A DNA stretch of 11,758 bases from SZUA-186 sp041552135 (lineage in GTDB: Bacteria; Pseudomonadota; Gammaproteobacteria; UBA9214): positions 1-11,758 of the forward strand of contig JBFELL010000087.1 in assembly GCA_041552135.1 (NCBI GenBank), written 5' to 3'. This document shows, piece after piece, positions 6,257-11,758 of the stretch. How positions within the stretch are numbered: position 1 is the stretch's first letter; each line of letters starts with the position of its first letter. The notes under the pieces were generated by a model. The model ran no database searches, was not told where the DNA came from, and was given only the letters and a program-made list of their open reading frames with translations. The translations under genes were made by a program, and so were the position numbers.

Positions 6257-7680
6257 GGCAGCCGCCTCGCCGTCCATACCGCATGGTCACCATGTGTGGC
6301 GACAAACCGGTCCAGCCTGTCCAGCCACTGCTCCCGGCTGCCCGCAGACGAGAAACGGCTCCCGGTGTTGCCGCAGGCATCGGGTACATCCTGCATCAGC
6401 TGGCGCAACTGCCGCTGGGGCCCGGCGCCGCTGACGGCGATGGCATACACCGTCGGCCAGTCGGACGAGGTAAAGCGTGCTTCGGGATAGCGGTAGAAAA
6501 ACCTTCCCGGGCGCGCCTGCGCCGAATCGGAACCAGTGCAGGCGCCGGACAGCCTGCTGATGCCGTCCCTGTTGCCATGGGTAAAGACAAACACCTGGTC
6601 GGCGTGCTCGACATCCACTTCCAGCACCGGGCAGCCGTGCCGCCCGTTGCCGCATACCGCCTCATGGCCGTCACTGTTTGTCCGCCGCACCAGCTCCATG
6701 CGCGCGATGGCCGGTTTCATGTCAACGGTTTGCCCGGCCACGCTGCGCTTTCCGGGACGGCTGCCGGCGGGCTGGCTACGGATGTAGGCGGCCGTATCCA
6801 TGCCGGCAAGGTGCATGCCGGAACCTCTGGGATGCAGGATGACCCAGACCTGATAGAGGTTCGCCTGGATCCTGTGGATCTCCCCGCGCAGGATAAAATT
6901 CGCCTGCCGCTCGACATCCGTCACCTGCACCTCCCGGTAACGTGACAGGTTATTGCCGATCAGGCCCAGCAGCGTACGCAACGGCTGGCTGCCGGAGCTG
7001 GGTGTTTCCACCCGGATTTTCAGGTCTTCCACATCCTGCTGCCGCAACAGGCAACTCAGGTTGTTGGCCAGGTAGGTGGCGGCCAGGTCCGGCTGCCCGG
7101 AACTGAACGGTAATACCCTGAGCCCCCGCAGTGACTCGTCGGTCCGCCGCAGCTGCAGGGCACGCAACTCGTCAGCCGTCAGACGACCCGACCAGTTCTG
7201 ACTGAAGCCGCTGACCCACTCACCCGCCCGCACATCCAGGACACGCACCGAAACGCGGAACTGTGCCGTTGTCGTGCGCGCAATCTCGATGCCGATAAAA
7301 TAACTGGCATCGCGTATCCTGCCGCACTGCACCTGGTCCAGCCGGCGGTGATGCTGCGCCGGCTGATGCTGCGGCTGCCAGGGGACGTTTATGCCGGGGG
7401 TGTTCAGCATGCTGTCCAGCAGCTGGTCGCGAATGCCGCTCGTCAGGCCGTCTATGTCCGGCTGGATATCGTCGCCCTCCAGGCGCACGATAATCACCGG
7501 CTCGCCCCGAAAACGCGGATGCTGGCCCAGCTGCCGGGACACATAGGGTGCAAGGTGTGTATCCACCCACGCCTGCAGTGATGACCCGGGACCCTGCAGG
7601 GAACGCATCGAATGCTGGCTGCAGCCGGCCGCCAGCAGGAGCACCAGTAACACATACAGGGTGTGGTTTGCGGCAATCAT
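6253..7680 (-). CDS. Large outer-membrane lipoprotein, FlgO/CsgG-like regions plus DUF4384-like C-terminus
   Basis: This 475-residue lipoprotein has lipobox LAAGC with Cys20; Ser at +2 predicts the outer membrane. Region 1 (about 35-165) shows strand PVIIVRL, helix GLTSGIRDQLLDSML, then long strands SYFIGIEIA and FRVSVRVLDVRAGEWVS. This order is seen in the FlgO/LpoB/CsgG-like fold. Region 2 (about 185-285) repeats the scheme, with NFILRGEIHRI and LYQVWVILHP. Region 3 (about 325-420) has EVDVEHADQVFVFTH, RPGRFFYRYP and VYAIAVS, resembling DUF4384. All three domain calls are from pattern and could be wrong. The ATG at 7680 is chosen because it gives a clean lipoprotein signal, follows GGGGAG and lies 4 nt after the previous stop. 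It may be the outer-membrane partner of the proton-channel pair, as LpoB and FlgO-type proteins reach peptidoglycan or other machines from that membrane. Confidence 0.72.
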   Translation of the reverse strand: MIAANHTLYVLLVLLLAAGCSQHSMRSLQGPGSSLQAWVDTHLAPYVSRQLGQHPRFRGEPVIIVRLEGDDIQPDIDGLTSGIRDQLLDSMLNTPGINVPWQPQHQPAQHHRRLDQVQCGRIRDASYFIGIEIARTTTAQFRVSVRVLDVRAGEWVSGFSQNWSGRLTADELRALQLRRTDESLRGLRVLPFSSGQPDLAATYLANNLSCLLRQQDVEDLKIRVETPSSGSQPLRTLLGLIGNNLSRYREVQVTDVERQANFILRGEIHRIQANLYQVWVILHPRGSGMHLAGMDTAAYIRSQPAGSRPGKRSVAGQTVDMKPAIARMELVRRTNSDGHEAVCGNGRHGCPVLEVDVEHADQVFVFTHGNRDGISRLSGACTGSDSAQARPGRFFYRYPEARFTSSDWPTVYAIAVSGAGPQRQLRQLMQDVPDACGNTGSRFSSAGSREQWLDRLDRFVATHGDHAVWTARRLP

Positions 7681-7684
7681 GGCC

Positions 7685-8686
7685 TCACTCCCCGAGCACC
7701 ACCTGTCCGTCACCCCGGATCACCAGCTCGCCACCCGGCTGCCCCCGGGTGAGCGAGGCGATGGCCTGCCGGGTGGCCGACGGCAATTGCACCCCCCACA
7801 CAACGGCTGAACTCCCGGGTCCATCGGGGGCATTATCGAGGCCGTGAAGGTAGTGCGCCGGGACGGTCACTGCCGACATTTCGTGAAACCATCCAGGGTA
7901 TGGCCCGCGTGCAGCAACCGGCCTGCCGGCGTCCAGCGACAGCCGCCAGGCCTGTTTATCCGCCATGGCATACAGGGTAACGCTGCCCGCCGCGACCAGC
8001 CGGTCGAGTGCCTCATCGGACACAAACCGCAGGGTAAAGCCCTGCCGGTCGGGTTCGGGGCTGGTTACCGATACCGGTGCGGGCGCCGGTGGTGGCCGTG
8101 TACGGGTCACAGGACCGGCCGTCTCCTGTCGTGTCTGCCGTGACGGGCGCTTGAGTGTCGCGATTTCCTTGCGGCTGCGATCCAGCTGCGCCTGCACGCC
8201 TGACAGCCGGCCCTGAAGTTCGGCCAGATTCTGCTGTTCCTGCAGCGAGGCCTGTTCGATATCCGCCAGCTCCCTGCGCCCCTGCTCGAGCCGGCGGCCC
8301 AGGCCTTCCACCTGCGCCTCCAGCCGGTCGCGCGCCTCGCGCGCCTCCTGCGTCTGCCTGTCAAGCCGCTCAAGGTGGTGTTCAGCGGAAACAAGCACCC
8401 GCTGCGTGCGGAACATTGCCGATTTCAGCGTGTGCAGCCCGGCCTGCAGTTCCTGCACCCTGGCCTGCTGCACCCTGACGTCCTGCCGCAACCTTGCCGC
8501 CTGCGATGACTGCACGGACTTGCCCTTCTCCTGCACCGGGATCCCCTGGACCAGGGCAAACACGGCCATCAGGCACAGGCCGATAATCGACAGAAAGCGC
8601 ATGACATCCGTTTGCAGGGCCTCGGTATCACCGCCCCCGGCACCGCTCCCGGGTGGATACTTTGCCTGCCGGCGCCGCCGCATCAT
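7685..8686 (-). CDS. ExbD/TolR/MotB-like subunit with a long periplasmic coiled coil
   Basis: This 333-residue inner-membrane protein has a cytoplasmic Arg-rich N-terminus (1-25) and a single helix at about 29-48. Asp27 in QTDVMRFLSII sits at its start, where ExbD, TolR and MotB carry their proton-accepting Asp. Residues 58-178 form a long Gln/Glu/Arg/Leu coiled coil, followed by a Pro-rich hinge (190-212). A C-terminal domain (214-333) is rich in predicted strands and ends LVIRGDGQVVLGE. There is no OmpA-type peptidoglycan-binding motif, and the coiled coil is not part of ExbD or TolR. The start overlaps the stop of the ExbB-like gene as ATGA, so the two are translationally coupled, as usual for such pairs. 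Likely the moving or transmitting half of a proton-driven motor; what the arm contacts is unknown. Confidence 0.75.
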   Translation of the reverse strand: MMRRRRQAKYPPGSGAGGGDTEALQTDVMRFLSIIGLCLMAVFALVQGIPVQEKGKSVQSSQAARLRQDVRVQQARVQELQAGLHTLKSAMFRTQRVLVSAEHHLERLDRQTQEAREARDRLEAQVEGLGRRLEQGRRELADIEQASLQEQQNLAELQGRLSGVQAQLDRSRKEIATLKRPSRQTRQETAGPVTRTRPPPAPAPVSVTSPEPDRQGFTLRFVSDEALDRLVAAGSVTLYAMADKQAWRLSLDAGRPVAARGPYPGWFHEMSAVTVPAHYLHGLDNAPDGPGSSAVVWGVQLPSATRQAIASLTRGQPGGELVIRGDGQVVLGE

Positions 8687-9348
8687 TGCCCTTCCCGGAG
8701 TAAAGGCACCGTGTTGCTGCGTGCCGTGGCGCAGTCGATCGACTCGCGGATATCACACAGCAAGGCCTCGACCCGGTCGGCATGGTGCTGATCCTGCGCC
8801 TCGTAAAACCGGCTCAGGCGGGTACCCAGCAGTGAACTCTTGATGACCCGCATCACATAGCCGCCGATCCCGCCGACGATGGTCGTCGTCAGCGCAGTCA
8901 GGATGCCGCCGTCCACCAGGCGCTGCAGCACGGCATGGGCACCGGCCTGCGCGGCCGTCCCGGGATCACCGAGCGCATACAGCAGGGCGCTGCGCATACC
9001 GATCGCGGTCCAGATCACGCCGATACCGAAAAACAGGCTGGTCCACACATCGGCAAGATGCTCGAGCTGGCTGATCTCATCCAGCGCACGGTTACCGTCA
9101 AGCCGCCGCTGCAAGGCCCGCAGCGTGTGGATGTACAGGCCCAGGGTGATGGCGAACGGAAGGATCGACAGCCCGAGGTTGCGCCGGCCCCACTCCAACA
9201 GGACCTGGATCCGGGGCACCTCGAGCACGGACACCGAAATCATCCCGAGCACTGTCAGCAGATACACCACGACCAGCCCGGCGATGAAACTGAGCGTCAT
9301 GCCCAGCAACACGCCACTGAAGAAGCCGCGACCTTTCCGCAGGTTCAT
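8683..9348 (-). CDS. MotA/TolQ/ExbB-like proton-channel subunit
   Basis: This 221-residue inner-membrane protein has four hydrophobic segments (about 10-38, 58-76, 104-126, 146-168). The last two carry the family signature: FFGIGVIWTAIGM with Thr114, a short loop LLYALGD, then VDGGILTALTTTIVGGIGGYV with Thr151 and Thr154-156. These match the pore-facing Thr positions of ExbB/TolQ. The cytoplasmic loop between helices 2 and 3 is much shorter than in MotA, and there is no long tail, so it is nearer TolQ/ExbB. The C-terminal about 45 residues are helical and cytoplasmic. It would form the pentameric channel around the product of the next gene. The ATG lies 6 nt after the upstream lipoprotein stop; the ribosome binding site is weak (GAG), consistent with coupling. 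Confidence 0.85.
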   Translation of the reverse strand: MNLRKGRGFFSGVLLGMTLSFIAGLVVVYLLTVLGMISVSVLEVPRIQVLLEWGRRNLGLSILPFAITLGLYIHTLRALQRRLDGNRALDEISQLEHLADVWTSLFFGIGVIWTAIGMRSALLYALGDPGTAAQAGAHAVLQRLVDGGILTALTTTIVGGIGGYVMRVIKSSLLGTRLSRFYEAQDQHHADRVEALLCDIRESIDCATARSNTVPLLREGQ

Positions 9349-9354
9349 TACCGG

Positions 9355-9912
9355 CTACTCGACCGGCCCGCAGGCCTCGCAGGTGGCCTCCAGCACCAGT
9401 TCCGTTTCCTGGTACAGGTTGCTGGCCCGCGTGTAGTTGAGCCGGTCCGCGCTGATCCTGAGCAGGCCCTGCTCCTTGTCAGCCAGTTCCCCGTTCATGT
9501 CACGCATGACATCGGACTGGTGCGGACAGGTTTGCGAGCAGACACTGTAATCGCTGATCAGGGACACGTACTTGATACCGAAATACCGGTTATAGAGTTC
9601 CCGGGCCTGGCGCTTGCTCAGCAGGCCGGCATCATTGGCCCACAGGAGGAAGTCACTGAAGCTGGCCTTGTTCTCCTTTTTCGGGTCGCCTTCCGCGATG
9701 CTCAGCAGGCGCTGAAAGTAGGCATCGAACTCGTGTTCGCAGCCGGTTTCCAGGTCGAAGCGCGCGCTGCTGATCGCCTGCTCCAGGTTCGGTCCCTCCG
9801 GCAGGCGGCAGGCCGCTGTCCGGCCGGGATTGCTGCTGCAGGCCACCATCGAGACGGTGATGGCCGCCATGGTGACGAGTCCGGCCAGCCTGAGGTTCAT
9901 TGATCGGTTCAT
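9355..9912 (-). CDS. Cysteine-rich lipoprotein of unknown family
   Basis: This 185-residue lipoprotein has signal peptide lipobox MVAC with Cys25 and then SS, predicting outer-membrane sorting. I do not recognise the family. The mature part is mostly helical and has six further Cys (35, 58, 125, 129, 178, 181), including a CxxxC and a C-terminal CxxC. These suit three disulfides or, less likely in the periplasm, a metal site. The start at ATG 9912 is decided by GGAG 6 nt upstream. An in-frame GTG at 9939 overlaps the previous stop but would put nine odd residues before the signal. It is second in the seven-gene operon, just before the channel subunit, so it is a candidate outer-membrane or periplasmic component of the complex. 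Confidence 0.75.
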   Translation of the reverse strand: MNRSMNLRLAGLVTMAAITVSMVACSSNPGRTAACRLPEGPNLEQAISSARFDLETGCEHEFDAYFQRLLSIAEGDPKKENKASFSDFLLWANDAGLLSKRQARELYNRYFGIKYVSLISDYSVCSQTCPHQSDVMRDMNGELADKEQGLLRISADRLNYTRASNLYQETELVLEATCEACGPVE

Positions 9913-9935
9913 AGGATTCTCCAGTTCAGCTGCGG

Positions 9936-10778
9936 TCACATTTGCAGGGCACTTTCATAGGCATGGTCGGCCGGTCCGGATGGCGGGATGGCCATCGGCG
10001 TGACGTCGACATCCTCACCGAACAGGATGGCCTTGACGCCGCTCACCACTTCCTGCATTTCAGGGGTAATGGTTCCGAACGACTGGTTGAGCTGCTCCAT
10101 CAGGGTTGCCCGGCTGATTTCTTCCCGCGTTCGAGCGATCAGGCTGGACGCCTCCTGCATATCGAGATAGATATCCGAGGCAATGACGGCCAGCGAGGAA
10201 CCGGTCTTGCCGCCGGAGCGCGCCACCAGTTTGTAGTACTGGCTGAAGCGATCACTGAGACGCATACCGGATCGCCCGCGCAGGGACGGCTGACGGGTGG
10301 TGGTCGCACTTCCGGACTCCTCGCCGATCAACAGTTCCTGCAGCGTCCAGGACGTTTTTTTCTGACCCAGTTCCTTGCGAATGCGCTTCTCGAGACTCGA
10401 TGAGGTGGCATTCACCGCCGTTTCCATCTCCGGCAGCTTGTCCCCCATGATGTTCAGCATTTCGAGATAGCTTTTCCCGAGTTGCCTGGCGATGCGCTCG
10501 CAGCCCGGGTCGCCCTCGTTGCCCTCGCACTTGCTTTCCAGGTAAAGCCGTTGCTGTTCATCAAGCCGGCTGATGACGACCTGCAACCCGGTTTCCATCT
10601 CCGCGGCAACAGCGCCGGTGTGCCTGATTTCCTCCAGTACGGTCGTCGGAAACAACTTGATGGTCGGTGCTGTCGGACCGGCATAACCGGCCACCGGCAG
10701 CAGCAGTGCACACCCGCTCAGCAGTTGCCTGACAAATCGCCGCGCACGGTTGCCGTCACAGATCGTTGCAGTCTTCAT
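9936..10778 (-). CDS. Secreted helical protein, first gene of the proton-channel operon
   Basis: This 280-residue exported protein has a signal peptide with a long Arg-rich n-region, hydrophobic core SGCALLLPVAG and cleavage after GYA (about 33). No family is recognised. The mature protein is predicted to be almost wholly helical: two long amphipathic segments at about 45-150 and 172-255, with a Ser/Thr/Gly-rich break at 153-170. A Cys pair (84 and 93, CEGNEGDPGC) probably closes a small disulfide loop. The C-terminus is Pro-rich. The start is ATG 10778 because a strong AAGGAGG lies 7 nt upstream; the in-frame ATG at 10796 precedes that site. Its stop overlaps the in-frame GTG of the lipoprotein gene. 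By position it is a structural periplasmic partner of the complex; function unknown. Confidence 0.75.
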   Translation of the reverse strand: MKTATICDGNRARRFVRQLLSGCALLLPVAGYAGPTAPTIKLFPTTVLEEIRHTGAVAAEMETGLQVVISRLDEQQRLYLESKCEGNEGDPGCERIARQLGKSYLEMLNIMGDKLPEMETAVNATSSSLEKRIRKELGQKKTSWTLQELLIGEESGSATTTRQPSLRGRSGMRLSDRFSQYYKLVARSGGKTGSSLAVIASDIYLDMQEASSLIARTREEISRATLMEQLNQSFGTITPEMQEVVSGVKAILFGEDVDVTPMAIPPSGPADHAYESALQM

Positions 10779-10850
10779 TCGGGACCCTCCTTGCATTTAT
10801 TGACCTCATCACTCACCTCGATGCCATCACGGCCTGTCACCTCTGGAATC

Positions 10851-10883
10851 AATATAGGCAAGCGTTCCTGAACAGAACCTGAA
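10851..10883 (-). promoter_or_regulatory. Promoter of the seven-gene operon with a direct-repeat activator site
   Basis: On the minus strand: TTCAGG (10883-10878), 5 nt, TTCAGG (10872-10867), 10 nt, TATATT (10856-10851). The repeats are identical, have an 11-bp period and replace the -35 box. The predicted transcript starts near 10843 with a leader of about 65 nt to a strong AAGGAGG. The same layout stands at 1131-1163, including GCC just before the -10. Activation by the PhoP-like regulator is inferred. Confidence 0.6.
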
Positions 10884-11266
10884 TGACCGGTAAACCGGCA
10901 CATGCAACTGGCGGGAAGCGACATTACGCACTGCGGGAGCAGAGCCGTCAGCGCCGGGAGCGGGACTGCAATCGTGCCGTATGGCGCGTGATGCCCATGA
11001 CAGTAAAATCGAGCCGGTCCCGGGTCGCGCCTGCCGTGTGCCAGCAGAACGACACGCGGCTGTCGCGGATAACCGAACGGATCTGCAACCGCAGGCCATG
11101 CAATCACCGGACGGACGAACGCAGGCAGGGAGACAAGCCGCGCTGCCACCCGCTATTCAGTCCCCGTGATTCCCGGAATGCCCCCCTGCGGGGTTAATGG
11201 CGTTATAAGCAGAAAATGTGCCCGAGACCTATGATCTGCTGTCGTTGACCGATAGAATGATTTCCT

Positions 11267-11286
11267 GCCCCGTGCCCTGCCGGGGC
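11267..11286 (+). terminator. Possible weak intrinsic terminator or leader hairpin
   Basis: GCCCCG and CGGGGC form a perfect 6-bp stem with an 8-nt loop, followed by TTGATTT. The T-tract is interrupted. No gene clearly ends just upstream, so if it is a terminator it would serve a short transcript starting in this gap. Confidence 0.25.
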
Positions 11287-11366
11287 TTGATTTGCGCCAG
11301 CCATCCAAGATGTGTAACTTACCTGCAGAATAAACTGCAACTTGCTGTTATTCATGACGCAATATG

Positions 11367-11388
11367 GATCCAGGACCACCCCTGGATC
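11367..11388 (+). other. Perfect hairpin ahead of the DUF5329-like gene
   Basis: GATCCAGG-ACCACC-CCTGGATC is an 8-bp perfect inverted repeat with a 6-nt loop, ending 34 nt before the ATG at 11423. It could be an operator or a leader stem. The start codon itself has no visible Shine-Dalgarno, so translation control is possible but unproven. Confidence 0.4.
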
Positions 11389-11422
11389 AGCCTATGCCGA
11401 CATTGTGCAAACACCTGAATTT

Positions 11423-11758
11423 ATGAAACCACGGAACAGACACCTGACAGCTACCCCCGGGATCGCACTGGCAATCTGCCTGCTGCTGACCTCCGCCCTG
11501 GCCCGGGGCGAACCGACCGGACCGGTCGATGCAACGATCCGCCACCTGATCGGCCATGTTGCCGGCTCGGAGCTGACGTTCGTGCGCAACGACCAGGCGT
11601 ACACGCCGGTCAAGGCCGCCGAACACATGGAAAAGAAATACCGGCACTTTCGGGACGACATTGCCACAGCCGACGATTTTATCGAGCTGTGCGCGACCAA
11701 AAGCCTGATGAGCGGAGAACCCTACCGGGTCATTGACCCGCAGGGTAACCAGCGCAAA
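11423..11758 (+). CDS. DUF5329-like secreted protein, 3' end outside the window
   Basis: This is a partial gene; 112 codons are visible. The signal peptide (about 1-27, core IALAICLLLTSALA) is followed by a segment that fits the DUF5329 pattern: IRHLIGHV, GSELTFVRNDQAYTP, AAEHMEKKYRH, ADDFIELCATKSLMSGEPYRV and DPQGN. Family members are small periplasmic proteins of about 120-130 residues with no established role, so only a few codons are probably missing. The start at 11423 is chosen because it begins a normal signal peptide; an in-frame ATG at 11354 would add 23 polar residues across a hairpin. No ribosome binding site is evident. It lies downstream of the same long gap from which the seven-gene operon diverges. 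Confidence 0.75.
   Translation, partial: MKPRNRHLTATPGIALAICLLLTSALARGEPTGPVDATIRHLIGHVAGSELTFVRNDQAYTPVKAAEHMEKKYRHFRDDIATADDFIELCATKSLMSGEPYRVIDPQGNQRK

Larger units (their letters stand above)
10884..11422. other. Long intergenic region without a convincing gene
   Basis: About 540 nt lie between the divergent operon promoter and the DUF5329-like gene. The open frames here have no plausible ribosome binding site, signal peptide or recognisable domain. The left part (10884-11170) is GC-rich and featureless to the eye. The right part is more AT-rich and holds two hairpins listed separately. A decayed gene or small RNA cannot be excluded. Confidence 0.5.

Noticed and set aside
6257..6277. Upstream ATG 6277 as start of the SPOR-like protein.
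   Set aside because: No ribosome binding site there; ATG 6256 has GAGG at 8 nt and the usual ATGA overlap with the preceding stop.
6253..7680. Caspase-like protease in the C-terminal part, suggested by FTHGNRDG and SGACTGSD.
   Set aside because: The spacing and surroundings of the His and Cys do not fit a caspase core; the segment fits DUF4384 better.
7685..9348. Zorya-type anti-phage defence (ZorA/ZorB motor pair).
   Set aside because: The ExbB-like protein lacks the long ZorA tail, the partner has no OmpA-type domain, and no ZorC, ZorD or ZorE genes are present; the neighbours are envelope proteins.
10841..10872. Sigma-E-type promoter of the operon based on GGAACGC and a downstream TCCAGA.
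   Set aside because: Only the GGAAC part matches, and the TTCAGG repeat with TATATT explains the region better and recurs elsewhere in the window.
10775..11149. Minus-strand open frame of 124 codons containing LLAHGRRDP, which recalls sirohydrochlorin chelatase.
   Set aside because: The similarity stops after nine residues, the frame covers the operon promoter and ribosome binding site, and no start signal is present.
10883..11197. Plus-strand open frame of 104 codons in the long intergenic gap.
   Set aside because: Its composition is Arg-rich and low in hydrophobic residues, typical of a chance frame in GC-rich DNA; no ribosome binding site or domain.
11218..11418. GTG-initiated frame of 66 codons ending 4 nt before the DUF5329-like gene, as if a small upstream gene.
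   Set aside because: No Shine-Dalgarno, no recognisable sequence, and it spans two hairpins; the close spacing is probably chance.

Overview
The window looks like part of a GC-rich, free-living gammaproteobacterial chromosome. The two-component pair resembles enteric PhoP/PhoQ, the aquaporin has E. coli AqpZ signature residues, and REP-type palindromes with a GTAGGAGCG core sit between genes. I cannot place the organism below class. Nothing looks like a phage, insertion sequence, CRISPR array or tRNA.

Layout. Positions 1-285 are non-coding, with one REP element and weak hairpins. An aquaporin Z gene (286-975, minus) diverges from a small glycine-zipper envelope protein gene (1230-1760, plus). 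Next comes a plus-strand operon of a PepSY-domain protein, a PhoP-family regulator and a PhoQ-family sensor kinase (1975-4322). A shortened paralogue of the glycine-zipper protein, without the zipper, converges on it from the minus strand (4397-4795). It lies between a degenerate REP and an intact REP.

The right half holds the main item, a compact seven-gene minus-strand operon read from about 10843 down to 4920. In order it encodes: a secreted helical protein; a Cys-rich lipoprotein; a TolQ/ExbB/MotA-like proton-channel subunit; a partner with one membrane helix, an Asp at the ExbD/MotB position and a long periplasmic coiled coil; a large lipoprotein with CsgG/FlgO-like and DUF4384-like regions; a membrane-anchored SPOR-like protein; and a lytic transglycosylase with its own SPOR-like C-terminus. 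Genes overlap by 4 nt or lie a few nt apart. The set reads as a proton-motive-force-driven envelope machine acting on peptidoglycan, similar in logic to Tol-Pal. I do not recognise it as a named system.

The promoter of this operon and that of the glycine-zipper gene share one arrangement: TTCAGG/C, 5 nt, TTCAGG/C, 10 nt, then a -10-like hexamer. An 11-bp direct repeat over the -35 region is the usual type of site for OmpR-family regulators, so the PhoP-like protein encoded between them is a reasonable candidate activator of both (inference). The right edge, after about 540 nt of apparently non-coding DNA, holds the 5' part of a DUF5329-like secreted protein gene that runs off the window.
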